A stretch of DNA of 64,000 bases from positions 110,001 through 174,000 of the forward strand of contig JAOTOM010004793.1 of assembly GCA_034440615.1 (NCBI GenBank), read 5' to 3'. Source of the stretch: Ashinkailepas kermadecensis. Its lineage: Eukaryota > Arthropoda > Thecostraca > Neolepadidae. Position 1 is the first letter of the stretch. Each line of letters begins with the position of its first letter. A program made the translations under genes and the position numbers. The notes beneath the pieces were generated by a model. That model was given only the letters and a program-made list of their open reading frames with translations, made no database searches and was not told the origin of the DNA. Shown piece after piece: positions 35,510-47,101 of this stretch.

Positions 35510-36743
35510 TGGTGTGAGGCCAAGTTCTCAGCACACATCCAGCCAAGACGCTACAACAGATCCGCTACATGGTCAAATTTAGTTCGTCCGAAAATAACTT
35601 TTGCTCCATAGTTGATCATTTTTTAAATCCGAGACATTATTTTGGGTATATATCCGTATACCGAAATGCAGTACCGGATCTGAGAGAGGACCAAGGTATT
35701 GACGAGCACCGAGATGACAGATGGTGGCAGGTGGCCTCTGAGATGCGATAGACCGGCCAAAGTTCCGAAACATCGTCTGGTAATGGTGAAAGCATTCGAG
35801 TCCCAGCTGAGGCTGCGATCAAAAATGAGCCATATATTTTTTACTTCTAAATAGGGGAGCAATTGTTGATCGCGAAACGTTACAGTGAAGTTGGGGAGAA
35901 TGCGGAAATTTTGTTGGCTGCCAAAGACCATCAGCTGGGTTTTCTCCGCATTTACTTTCAGACCGTTACCGCGGAACCAAACGTGGAGGGAGGCCAGAAC
36001 GTGTTCCAACTCGGCAGCGACACTTTGGATGCGAGTTTTGTTTCCGGTGACCAAAATTTGTGTGTCATCTGCATACTGAACGACCACTGCGCCTTCATCG
36101 AACAGACTGAGGTCGTTGGCGAAGACTCAGTAGAGCAAAGGGCCGAGGTATGAGCCTTGAAAAACTCCGATGTTGTTTGGAAGTGGCATAGATTTTAGGC
36201 TGCGACCCAGACTGTCAGTGAGGCTGACACTCTGGGTGTGGTCTTTCAGATAGGCCGAAAACCATGAAATGTCAATACCGTGCTGGCTTAATTTGGTCAA
36301 AAGTTTTGAATGGTCTATCACAGCAAAGCATTTGCTCAAGTCCAGGAGGCAAAGGAGGGACATCTCACCACGATCATTGGCCGAAAGGATCTGGTCGGAT
36401 ATGGATATCAGCGCGGTCCCCGTTGAGTGACGGGGGCGGAAACCATGCTGGGTAGGAGAGAGGAGGCGGTTGCTGGATAGGTAGGCGTAAACCTGCGGAT
36501 GGACCGCACGCTCCACAATTTTGGCAATGATCTGGACAATAGAGATTGGCCGGTAGTTTGATGGGCTGGTAGGGTCACCGGATTTAAAGATGGATAAACT
36601 ATGGAGTGCTTCCAGGAGAATGGGACGTCGGCAGTGGTGAGGCTGGAGTTGACCAAATGCAAAAGCACACTGCCAATGACGTCAAAACTCAGCCGGATCA
36701 TACCCAAGCTGATGTCGCTGACGCTGGTCATGTATCTTCCGTG
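35510..36743 (-). mobile_element. Truncated non-LTR retrotransposon, reverse transcriptase fragment
   Basis: On the - strand: FSWKHSIVYP near 36610, then HGFRPRHSTGTALI, LLDLSKCFAVIDHSKLL and GVFQGSYLGPLLY (36500-36130), a frame break, then the catalytic YADDTQILVTG near 36080, and LVLSQIRYCISVYG near 35680. After a TAA near 35630 the frame continues with KMINYGAKVIFGRTKFDH to about 35560, where a TAG follows. Both late stops are one transition from Gln codons, consistent with cytosine deamination. The clade is uncertain (CR1 or Jockey-like). Only the reverse transcriptase is present and the copy is dead. Confidence 0.85.
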
Positions 36744-38829
36744 GTGACCCGATGGCTAAGCTCTAATTTCCATGTTGAAAGTACATACATTTAGCTTTAG
36801 GTAGGCTTTCAAGGCGTCTGGCGCTCCGTTCGTCCGTGTGAGAGCCATGGCGGCATGTTTCCGCTCGGTGTGGTGCAGACGTGAGCGGAGCTGCAACTAT
36901 CCCACTGTAGTTCAGCGAGTCTGGGTTATTGATCTACGCGCGGCGGCCGCCGTTTTGTACCGTACCACGGCGTATAGACAGTTTCCACGGTTGGCATCAT
37001 TAGCTAATTGTTGAACGGCTGGGTATCGTAACGGCTGGGCTTGCAATTTTCGTGATTGGGTGGCGATGTTCAGTTTGGCTTTATGTAGATATACTGGCGT
37101 GTGCCAATTATTCCTCCGCGTCGGATGTGTACATCACGGATAGATCGTGCCCGAAACTTGATTTATCTTGCACTAGATGACAATTTTGTGTTTGCGCTGG
37201 TAATAGACTGCACTCAACATTAGCGTTTTCCTCGCGTCATATTTCCGCAGACGGTGGGATACCAAGTTAGGTTGTTTCAGTGCTTGGTGTTTCTATTTCG
37301 CGTGCTTCTTTTGCAGCATAACACGCATCTATAGTTCGAATGATTGGGAGCACCAATTGAGCAACGTGAGAACTGACTGGAACTGACCTTTTGAAGCGGA
37401 GTCACATTTTTATCTGCCGGGTCTCAACTTTGGCAATTGGCTGGATTCGGAGACTTTTAATACCGAAATGTGGAACCACGATTTGCGGATTACATACTAT
37501 GGCTCCAGGCACCATTGAAATGTTATCCAAGCACTACCGCTAACACCATTAACCCTAGCCTCCATTGAGAAGGCGGCAGAATCTGCCCCTGTCGATTTTA
37601 TTTTAATTGCTCGAAATTGAGCAGCGATCTCAATTGGAAATGTGTCGGTGTCTGTTCCACATCCATTCCACAACTTGTGGCCAAAAATTAAATTCTAGCT
37701 TACGATGGATCCGGCGTGAGTGACGTTATAGTGATGTCACCTCCCGCGATTTTTGAACGAATTGAAGGGTGTACAGAGAAAAAAGAAACGCTATAACTCC
37801 ACGGACCAATATTTTAGCCATCGAATTTCGCGAATTGACAGCGGATTGAATGGGCGAATGCTGTCATCTCACAATTCTGCTTTTTCCTGCAGGGTGGTTG
37901 TGAAAATTTGCAAACTCAAAACATATATTTATTGAAAGTTGTTTACTTTCCCGAAAAATGACAGGCCCAGATTGTGAATATTTAAAAAAAATTCACAACA
38001 ATGATTCTCAAAATGACCGAGATATGGCTTACCAAATATTACATGATGGTCTCAATGCTGTACGAAAGTCAATGTCGTACGTCGTCGCCGCAAAGTTTGC
38101 GGTTATTGTGGAGCCAGCATCACTGCAACAGCCTGTGAAGTTGTTTGAAACTTTGTAGCCCATGCCACTTTAAATTTGTTTTCAGAAAGGAGGCACCTGC
38201 CTTGAAGTGCTAGGAAAAGTGTGTGATTGCCTTTGTTGGGTTCCGGGCACAATTCTGGCCACGAAACATGCACCGCAGGTGCATAAAATCAGGTCCAATA
38301 TGTGACCTCAGAATACCACGTGACCCACCACGACCTCGATCTTATCTTATTCATTTGTTCTTTCCTTAGCTATCTTAATATGTAAGGCGCATTCATCCAA
38401 TTTCTGCCTCTGTGCTGTTTCATTGTATGATGCTCGACTAAAATCGAAACTTCGCCAATTAGTTCAAGTCTTAAACTTCGGACTGACCTGTGATATCACA
38501 GATAACACTTAGGTAAATATGCTTGACTTCTTTGAACTCATGCTGTTCAGATCGCTTGCCGCCAAAAGCAAAGAAATCGGCCCGTAACTTCTTGATGTTA
38601 ATCATGCCTACCCAAAGGGGTCTGGGTAAACATTTCAAAGAGCTTTTTTATTAAATGTTATTTATACGGCTTTTGTCCGGGTGTGCCTGTAAAATCTATT
38701 CTAACTCATGCTTTCCATACCAGAAATATCTACAATTGTCCCGCAACGCAATATTTTTACAGCTTGTTACAATTCATAACAACAGTTGCAACAACATGTG
38801 CTATGACTAATGCATCGTTTTACCGGCAG
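36744..38829. other. Intron or upstream region of the receptor gene
   Basis: No reading frame with a TM1-like segment is recognisable. The sequence just before 38830 (GCATCGTTTTACCGGCAG) works as a 3' splice site, so at least the right part is intron. The CpG-richer stretch at 36840-36970 could be promoter-like, but nothing in it decides this. Confidence 0.5.
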
Positions 38830-38937
38830 GCGCACAACGCAACAGCCATTTTCATAATCAACCTGAGTGTGAGCGACCTGCTGCTGTGCTGCTTCAACCT
38901 GCCACTAGCCGCCTCACTCTTCATTCACCAGGCCTGG
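38830..38937 (+). CDS. moody: moody/Tre1-like GPCR, exon coding TM2 and ECL1
   Basis: This 108-bp exon codes for 36 residues starting AHNATAIFIINLSVSDLLLC. LSVSD carries the conserved Asp of TM2, and the exon ends IHQAW, the ECL1 Trp of class A receptors. The 5' edge is AG at 38828-38829 after a pyrimidine-containing stretch; the 3' edge is TGG followed by GTAAGC at 38938. Both edges fall between codons (phase 0). Residues and exon borders match the moody and Tre1 receptors of insects, where moody acts in glia at the blood-brain barrier and Tre1 in germ-cell migration. The 5' exon or exons coding for the N-terminus and TM1 are not identified. The last 50 bases belong to a tandem repeat that continues into the intron. 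Confidence 0.85.
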
Positions 38938-39447
38938 GTAAGCGCTGCTTCAACCTGCCACTAGCCGCCTCACTCTTCATTCACCAAGCCTGGGTAAGCG
39001 CTGCCCCAACCTGCTACTAGTCGCCTTACTCTTCATTCACCAGGCCTGGGTAAGCGCTGCTTCAACCTACCGCTAACCGCGTCACTCTTCATTCACCAGG
39101 CCTGGGTAAGCGCTGCCCCAACCTGCTACTAGTCGCCTCACTCTTCATTCACCAGGCCTGGGTAAGCGCTGCTTCAACCTACCGCTAACCGCGTCACTCT
39201 TCATTCACCAGGCCTGGGTAAGCGCTGCCCCAACCTGCCACTAGCCGCCTCACTCTTCATTCACCAGGCCTGGGTAAGCGCTGCTTCAGCCTACCGCTAA
39301 CCGCGTCACTCTTCATTCACCAGGCCTGGGTAAGCGCTGCCCCAACCTGCTACTAGCCGCCTCACTCTTCATTCACCAAGCCTGGGTAAGCGCTGCCCCA
39401 ACCTGCTACTAGTCGCCTTACTCTTCATTCACCAGGCCTGGGCAAGC
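38888..39447 (+). repeat. 56-bp minisatellite made of exon end plus 5' splice site, 10 copies
   Basis: The last 50 bases of the TM2 exon plus GTAAGC are repeated in tandem. GTAAGCG occurs at 38938, 38994, 39050, 39106, 39162, 39218, 39274, 39330 and 39386, exactly every 56 bp; the last copy at 39442 reads GCAAGC. Two unit types (with CTACCGCTAACCGCG or CTGCTACTAGTCGCC) mostly alternate, giving a 112-bp dimer pattern. Each copy keeps TTCATTCACCAGGCCTGG before the donor. Using a later donor would add 56 bp, shift the frame and hit a TAG eight codons after the true end. Confidence 0.96.
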
Positions 39448-39451
39448 CTCA

Positions 39452-39655
39452 GCAGGTGCCAGCTTCTACCCACATCCTCTCATTACCCAGCAACGTAGCA
39501 TTTTACCCACCCAATGCCCATTCAGTGCGAGCGTCCGGTTCCATTAAGTCTCAACAGGTGTCATTTCCTACACACATCCTCTCATTACCCGGCAATGCAG
39601 CATTTTACCCACCCATTGCCCATTCAGTGCCGGGGTCCGGTTCCATCAGACGTCC
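39452..39655. repeat. 102-bp tandem duplication
   Basis: CACATCCTCTCATTACC occurs at 39471 and 39573, and the surrounding 102 bp are duplicated with about 85% identity by eye. It directly follows the splice-donor array. Confidence 0.9.
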
Positions 39656-40053
39656 GAAGCTGGCGACACCATGATCAAAAGTACCACATTCTACCAGAGC
39701 CAGCTGTCCCAGTACTCTACCTGGCTCTACCTGTCTCTCTTGGTACTCTACTCCAATCCGCAGTATGCTCTTGGAGATCCATTTTACTCATTCAGGCATA
39801 TATTGAGCGAACTGTTAGATGACAATTGTGTTCGTAATTACTGTATTTAAAGCAAAAAAGTCGGACATGAAAAGTTTGCCCGTGTGATGGAAAGGTGTCC
39901 AGTCGTTATCCACCCATCATTACCGCAAAAATATGACATCTACATTCTTGCATTCTTCTCTTATTTTTCGATCACTTCCTTGTTGTGGCTTTGAATCGTC
40001 ATTCACAGCCTTTCCATGCCTGAAAGATTCTATCCTAGATTCTAGGATAGAAG

Positions 40054-40385
40054 TACGTGAGGACAAATGTACGTCTGGCAAATGTATGCAAGCGCAGATA
40101 GACGTAAGCGCAAATGTACATAAGCAGAAAGGCACGTATGACAAAGGTATGTATGATTAATATTCGTATCGCACACTTACGTGTACCAAATATGTGTAAG
40201 CACATTTACGTAAACGCCACTGTACGTATGCGCAAAATTAGGTAAGCGCAAGTGTATGCAAGCGCCATTGTACGGAAGAACAAATCTACTTGTCACATAT
40301 GTTCCTGAGCGTAAATGTACATGAACGCAAATGTACGGAAGAGCAAATATACGTATGTGCAAATGTATGTCAGTAAGAATAAGTG
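40054..40385 (+). repeat. Degenerate GTACGTAAGCGCAAAT array, copy 1
   Basis: Diverged units of about 16-17 bp resembling GCGCAAATGTACGTAA. The sequence right after it (TAGAATTTTTTGGCTCGCCAAA at about 40420, interrupted here only by base changes) resembles the left flank of the related array at 44262, so the two may share element borders. Confidence 0.75.
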
Positions 40386-40629
40386 TTGGATTTTCTCTTC
40401 TCAGTCTTGGACTCGGAGAGTAGAATTTTTTGGCTCGCCAAAACATGGAGTGTATAACCTTAGAGAAGCACTAAGTAATGGATGGTATATTTTGGGGGTT
40501 TGGCAAAATATGGTGTATACCCTTGAAACACAAGTAATGGAGTGTATACATTTTACAAATAATGAAGTGTACACATTTCCTAAAATGCAGTGGATGTTTC
40601 CTGGAATGAAGAATAAAACACCATCTAAT

Positions 40630-41840
40630 CAGTTTACGCTATGTTGCCTAACTCAAAGCCTTTTTTGGCATTATTTTGCTCACAACCTGAAAAGTAAGCA
40701 TTTGCGCAGAAAACAAGTGGTTCCATCATCTTAGTCATCTTCATAAACATGGTACTCCAAAAATATCAAACAAGCCCAGAAATTATGTGTGATGCTGTTA
40801 GCAGCAGTGCCAAGAATCTTGGCAAGATTTGTCCACAGCATAGTAGAGAAGTATTATTGCAGTTTAAACTAACAACAAGGCAAGTTTTTTTTTTAATTTT
40901 TTTTTTACTGGTATTATCATGCTTTAAGGTAGCAACCAGTCAAGTTTTTATACACATTTTCCTCCATAAAGCAAGCAAATTGGTTAGGTTTGCTTAGGTT
41001 AGGTTAGTTCAGTTTTTAAGTTGGAAAATTTTGGGATTCTTTTAATAAATAAAAAATAAAATTATTTTTTCTTCAAAAGCAGCTAATGTTAGGTTAGGTT
41101 AGGCTTGATTGGGTTTTTTTTAATTAATTCTTTTCTTCAGAAAACAAAGTTCTTTGCATTTTTTTAATTGGAAAAAAACCTTTTCTCCATTGGGAGGTTA
41201 GGTCAGTTTAGGTAATGTTGCATTTTTATTTTATTTTTAGCATTTCTTTTTATGCTATGCTACGTAACTCATAGTCCCTTCTTGGTGTTATTTTGCTCAC
41301 AATCTGAAAAGTAAGCATTTGAACAAACAAAAAATAGTGCTCCCATCATCTTAGTCACCTTGATAAACATTGCATTTGAATGATATATTCCAATAATTCA
41401 TAAAACACCTTAAAGCATAAATTTGCCTATTTTACCTCCATGAAGCATACAAAGAAGGGGTAAGGTTTGGTTAAGTTATGTTAGGTTAGGCTTGTGTAAT
41501 AAGTTTTTTTATGAATATTTTTTAGGGGAAATTTGTCAAAAAAAGTTTGTTTTTTCTTCAAAAACATTTCAGGCTATCTTATGTTAGGTATTTCATTTTG
41601 AACTTTGAGAAACAAAATTGATTAGAAATTTTTAGGTACAAAAATTGTTTTCATGCATGGAAGGTTAGGGGAGTTTAAGTTAGGATATGCCCGACCTTTT
41701 TTTGTTATTGTGAGCATTACTTTTTAAGCTATATTAGTTATTACCAAACTCCAAGCCCATTTTGGGTGTTATTTTTCCTAGCAAGTGAAAAGCATGCATT
41801 TGCAGAGGAGACGAGTGGCCAAATCATGTTCAGCACATTC
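40630..41840. repeat. TTAGG-bearing AT-rich dispersed repeats
   Basis: The same family as 13853-16930. The core TTATTTTGCTCACAACCTGA lies at 40671, with further copies near 41289 and 41765, each followed by a CTTCATAAACATGG-like end. Runs of GGTTAGGTTAGG are seen near 40998, 41092 and 41480. Confidence 0.75.
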
Positions 41841-41849
41841 ATAAACATT

Positions 41850-44180
41850 GCACTAAAAAAAACAAAGTCCAAGGAATGAGAAATTACAGCACCCGATTTT
41901 CTTGTAATTCGCAACCAGACAAAAAACCGAAAGAACAATGAACCCAATCTTACCTCACCTGATCGAAAAGCAATGGAAGGAAGTAACGAAGGGAAATAAC
42001 CACCACGCGGCGGGATAATACGGCACTCAGGGTTAATGATATTTAGTGCGTCGGATATGGACAATTAGCATAGCACGGCGGGGAACTATGACCTACAAAA
42101 GTCTCAAAATTAAAATGTGATAAAAAGAATATCGAAAAATAGCTCAAGGAATAATTGTTTTCTTCAATTATCTTAACTCTGTACCTTAGTATCTTAAATC
42201 TGGGCCGCACAGATTAAATCAACACAGTCAAATTTTATTGTTCGCGGAGTTGTAGAATATCTGTGTCCGAGCGGCATAAACAGTATTTGTCACGAATACG
42301 TGGCGTTCTGAAGCAATGTATGTCAGGAAATCAAAAGACACCGAAATTTCTGGTTATCTGGTGGTCTATTGTGCCACAAAGTCTTAACAGGTTTGGAGAA
42401 TGTCTTGAATGGATTTAGCTAATTTTCACGCGTAAATTTTAGCTGATATCTTTTATTTAGATCCGTTGTGATGCTTCAAAATTCAGAAATATACCTTTTC
42501 TTTTCTGTAAGCTGATGTAGAGCATCCCAATCTTTCAGGAAGCATTCAAAATTTAAGTATTCATTGCCGTTCTTCGGAGTGGTTTAAAAAGCTCCCGAAA
42601 GAGTGGAAGCTGAAGAGGCATGATTCATCCTCGGCCAAAAGTCTCTAAATTTCCAATCGGTCCCGGAGAGTGGTAGTTTTCTTTACTAGCCAGGTGACGC
42701 ATGGAAGCTACCTTCATTTGACGAGGGATTATTTCATGTTTTGAATTTGGAAGTCCAGAGATGGTATTTTGTGGCAAATGTTAGTTGTGCAGTGCGCTGG
42801 TGTTAGGATGTAGGTATTTGGATAATTAATGGACCGGGAAGCGGGAAGTGGGACTGAAGGCCCTTAAGTGAGAGTAGTAATTCATATCATATCGTATCGT
42901 AATTCCTGTGGTGCGGTGTCGACCCGTCGGTGGGTGTCGTCCTACGTAAGAAATTGGGCTCAATTGAATTGTTCACATTGAATGCCTCTCATTGCCGTTG
43001 GTGTGAAAGGGTGAACCATGATAATATTGTGATACCTTACCTATGGATACATTGCACGGACGTAGGTAGGTTACCTAGCACGTACCTACTTACCTACCTA
43101 CTACTTGGTGCAAATCTAGCTAGATAAGTTTTACCTAGGTGCATCTGCATCCCCATGCAAGTGCACATGCACCCAGTGGCATACCTAGGGTCTTCATTAA
43201 TTGGTGGTTCTGTAAGGGATGAAGCTTTCTGATTGTTTTGTTCTTGTTTGGACAGAATTGTTTTTTTATTTTGAAAGAACAATCGTTTTCAGCAGACAAA
43301 TGAGTTGGAGTTAGGGGCTGGTCTGCTTATTTTGGGGTCTGAATACATTAACTTTTACTCCCATGGGTTTGGTGTCACTCCAGTGCACCAAAGCATGCAT
43401 TCATGCACATTTATTGTGCACTTATGAAGTGTTTCAGGAGATTGTTGGGTGCACCCATCCCATCCCACACTGAGTACAATTTTGTTGTTTTTGTTTGCCT
43501 CCCACTTCATAAAAAACTGCCATGCCAAAGCATGACTTGCACCGACTGCGATATTCGGAAAATAATTCCCTTCATGCCTCTCTAATTGCGAGTTGTATGC
43601 AGCCTACTCTAGTTCTCTTTCTAGTTTTGGCCTTGCATTCTTCTAAGCACTTCTGGTCGGGGTATTTTTTTGTGAATGGAAATCATATGAATGAAGGTAC
43701 GTGTGTTTAGTTATTCACTTGCACTAGACAATTACACTTGCACCATTATACACTTGACTTGCACCATTATATTTTAACATATTAAATGTTCTTATGGTCA
43801 TATGCATAGTGATTCCAACTTTAGCTTCCATTCTGCTGGTATGCTGTCATTCTTCAACTCTCACAGGCATCTCATCTTCTGTTCTGTTCCTTGCATTCTC
43901 TTTGGATGAATGTTTCTGCAGCTCTGATGATCACCTGAAATAACAAATGTACATTATTCTCAATGATGTTGCTAAGTTGTTGTGCTAAGGACCCAAATTG
44001 GTTACACAAGATGAAGATTATTAGAACTGGTGGATCTCATTCTCACTACTAGCCATAGATCACCATATAGCCCATAGAGCATGCTGCTCTGTGGGCTATG
44101 TTAGCAATTATCGCTATTTGACAGTGGCAGAACTAGGTGGGATTTCTTGTTATGCATTAGCTCTTCATCTCGTATTTAGC
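41850..44180. other. Intron sequence, no gene seen
   Basis: No reading frame or RNA gene. ACCTAGGT- and TACCTACC-like short motifs cluster at 43065-43145. CAGTGGCATACCTAGGG at 43174 resembles the end of a hAT-type transposon, but no partner end was found. Confidence 0.5.
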
Positions 44181-44261
44181 AACCCAAGGAGTGGATTTTT
44201 ATTCGGAGTGTATAATTCTTTGGACAGCCAAATGTCCCAAAAATTTCCATTTTTTCCAACG

Positions 44262-44590
44262 CTGGTAAGAATAATACGTACGCATAAATGTTGACCAGCG
44301 CAAAAGCACGTAACGGCAAAAGAACATGAGCGCAAAAGTACGTCGGAACGTGAGCCCAAAAGTATGTAATTGCAAATGTCAGTAAATCGCATATGTACAC
44401 AAGCGAAAAGATACGCATGGCAGACGCATGTATGCAAAAATGTTTCAGAAAAAGTACGTAAGCGCAGCTGTGCGTATGGCAAATGAACGTAAGCGCAGAT
44501 GTATGTATGCAGGACAAATATACGCAAGTGCAACAGTGCGAATACGAAAATGTGCGTACGCGCAAATACACGCGTATGCATCAGCTTTGC
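44262..44590 (+). repeat. Degenerate GTACGTAAGCGCAAAT array, copy 2
   Basis: About 20 diverged units of 16-17 bp, best seen at 44456-44570: CGTAAGCGCAGCTG, CGTATGGCAAATGA, CGTAAGCGCAGATG. All three - strand frames remain largely open and give Cys/Tyr/Ala-rich pseudo-proteins. Confidence 0.8.
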
Positions 44591-44899
44591 TAGCCCGCAA
44601 ACATGGATGATTACGACTCTTGCTGGTGCCAAAAAAAGTCCAACTAAATTCGCATGGGTACCGAAGCAAAAAATGCTGTTTTTCTTGCTCTCGTCTCGTC
44701 TCGCCTTGTTGAATAATCGTGCTGGCAAAAGATAATTAAAGGTGTTCCATAAGTATTTTCCTTTTAGGTTACATTGAATTAACCTGTCGGTTACATTTAA
44801 CTGAATTTTTGGCTATGCAGAAATTCTGATTGAGTTGATCGTAAGTTAAGTTAATTATTTTATAATTGTCTTAGTTAAGTATTAATCGTATTTTGTACC

Positions 44900-45150
44900 A
44901 CCTACATTTGCGCTTACTTACATTAACAATTGCTTACGTTTGCGTGTACGGACATTTGCACTTACGTATGCTTGCACTTACATACTTTTGGGTTTGCATA
45001 CATTTAGCATACATACATTTACGTTGACGTACATTTGCGCATACGTGTATTTGCCAAACGTATAATTGTGATTCCGTACATTTGCCATATGCACATCTCC
45101 GTTTACGTAGATTTACGTGCGTACACCTGCCACATGCACATTTGCTTTAT
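44900..45150 (-). repeat. Degenerate GTACGTAAGCGCAAAT array, copy 3, inverted
   Basis: The same units in reverse complement (CATTTGCGCTTACTTAC, GACATTTGCACTTACGTATG). Together with 44262-44590 it forms an inverted pair around a 310-bp spacer. Confidence 0.8.
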
Positions 45151-45571
45151 GTGGATTTGTTCGGTTACCAGTCACCAATGCTGGTGTCGAAAGTGGTGTT
45201 ATGAGGACAGCAGGGACGTAGCCTTATATTCTTGTATAGGTGCCCATTTCACATGCACCCACAAACCTACTTTGTGCAACCGTAAACCAGCTGTATGCGT
45301 TCACAAAAGATATATTGCATTGTGTCAACTGTTACGATTTATATAAGTTCATTGTTAAACGTAGAAAGCGAAGGCACTATTGATGACTGAAGTTGTACCT
45401 TAGCAAGCGAAATCATTGAAGGGTTGCGTAGCTTTTGCAAAACTTTTGTCTCCTGCAAGGGGTTTAGAGAAATTCCGGCCTTGAATCCCCGAACGTACAA
45501 AATGTCAAATGTTTCACTTGACATGCGAAGATGGAATGGTACAGGTCAAGCTACAAATAGCAGCGACATGT

Positions 45572-45893
45572 GGATGAGGAGAGAGGAGCGGGTGTAACGT
45601 AAAGGATGAGGAGAGAGGAGCGGGTGTGCCGTAAATGATGAGGAGAGAGGAGCGGGTGTGACGTAAAGGATGAGGAGAGAGGAGCGGGTGTGCCGTAAAT
45701 GATGAGGAGAGAGGAGCGGGTGTGCCGTAAAGAATGAGGAGAGAGGAGTGGTGTGCTGTAAAGAATGAGGAGAGAGGAGCGGGTGTGCGGTAAAGGATGA
45801 GGAGAGGGGAGCGGGTGTGCCGTAAAGGATGAGGAGAGGGGAGCGGGTGTCCCGTAAAGGATGAGGAGAGAGGAGCGGGTGTGCCGTAAAAAT
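45572..45893. repeat. 32-bp minisatellite, 10 copies
   Basis: GATGAGGAGAGAGGAGCGGG followed by TGTGCCGTAAAG repeats every 32 bp from 45573. Variants affect GTGCCG versus GTGACG and AGAGAGG versus AGAGGGG. Confidence 0.96.
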
Positions 45894-46262
45894 GTGTGCA
45901 GTGTGCGTCTACAACGGTTTTGAAAACAAACTCACACGGCTCAGAAGTTAATGAATACCTATAATGTGACGTTTACGGAGTACCAAATTCGCTGGTATTT
46001 GTGTAAGAGGATGATTGCGCTTATGATCACACAATTAAACCATGGAAGGTCTTCTTGTCACAATTTATCAACCTGAAACCCTGGTCGACATTCCGTCTTG
46101 CTCTACCGCACAGGGTAAGACAGATTTTCTAAGAAGCAATCTGAGCGCATGTTAACAAGCCCGAGTTCGCCAGATAAGGCATCAGAGAAAGGTTCCTTAT
46201 TATCGCCTCATAGGCATGGTGTGCGTGCGATCGAGTGACCAAATCACCCAGCACACCTTTGG

Positions 46263-46495
46263 GCAGGAGCGGTGGCCCAGTGGTCAAATGACCCAGTACA
46301 TCTGTGGGCAGGAACGGTGTTCGAGTTCCGAAATCGGACGACTCTCCGAGACTCTTCTCGAGACGAGTCTATCGAGACGAGTCTCTGAACCTCTTCTCGA
46401 TAAGCACTCACTACCAGGACTCCGACAAGCATCTGTTTGGTGGTAATGCGTCCAATAAGAATCCTTCGGAACTCTACCGTGCTTTTATATGCTAT
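46263..46495 (+). mobile_element. tRNA-like SINE candidate
   Basis: The sequence holds a perfect A-box-like TGGCCCAGTGG at 46273-46283 and a B-box-like GTTCGAGTTCC at 46319-46329, the spacing of an internal polymerase III promoter. It is followed by a body with inverted GAGACTC/GAGTCTC motifs and then an AT microsatellite, a common 3' end for retroposed SINEs. I see no cloverleaf good enough for a functional tRNA and no flanking duplication. Confidence 0.6.
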
Positions 46496-46498
46496 AAG

Positions 46499-46558
<60 letters not shown>
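46499..46558. repeat. (AT)n microsatellite
   Basis: About 29 uninterrupted AT units. Confidence 0.97.
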
Positions 46559-46563
<5 letters not shown>

Positions 46564-46974
46564 ATTTGGTTATAGTATAATATTAGTAAATAAGCTACAA
46601 ACAGCCGACATCACCAATACGCAAATGTAATTTTTGGCAAAATTTTGGCAAATTTTTGGCAAAATTTAACCACAATCACACGCTATATGTTACAACAAAA
46701 AGTAGATTCCATCAGACACCTGCAAGCTACCTCTGATCTTGCCGCACCTCCATCTTTTATTCGTCCTGGACTTGTGTATGTACCTGTGTGGCCTAGGTAC
46801 CGTGATTTTCAGTGTTACTTCTAAGATACATCGTCAATGTGCGTGTCTTAGATTGAATACTTCACACCGCTTTAAAAGACATGGATGAAATGATGATGCG
46901 AAACACAGTTACGTGCAGACAAACACAGGCAACGTTACGCCCCTGACAACTACTAAATGGCAGTTCTTGTAGCC

Positions 46975-47101
46975 AGCTGTGTGTGCTGTCCTCAGTTGTG
47001 CTGCTGTGTCCCAGGTTCACGGCCAGGAGCTGTGTGTGCTGTTCTCAGTTGTGCTGTTGTGTTCCAGGTACACGGCGAGGCGCTGTGCGTGCTGTTTCCG
47101 G
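46975..47101 (+). repeat. 53-bp duplication of the 3' splice site and exon start
   Basis: AGCTGTGTGTGCTGT starts at 46975 and 47028, and a diverged form (CGCTGTGCGTGCTGT) at 47081, spaced 53 bp. Each full unit includes TGTGTYCCAG, a GTNCACGG exon start and about 28 bases of exon. Two 3' splice sites therefore exist, AG at 47013-47014 and at 47066-47067. Only the second keeps the receptor frame; the first would insert 53 bp and shift the frame. Confidence 0.93.

Larger units (their letters stand above)
38938..47067 (+). other. Receptor intron 1, 8.1 kb
   Basis: It begins GTAAGC after the TM2 exon and ends TTGTGTTCCAG before the TM3 exon, phase 0. It holds the splice-donor array, a 102-bp duplication, three GTACGTAAGCGC arrays, TTAGG-type repeats, a 32-bp minisatellite and a SINE-like element with an AT microsatellite. 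Confidence 0.8.

Noticed and set aside
38683..38829. Upstream extension of the TM2 exon frame
   Set aside because: The 49 codons before 38830 show no TM1 or N-terminal features, and a usable AG with conserved receptor sequence right after it marks the exon start.
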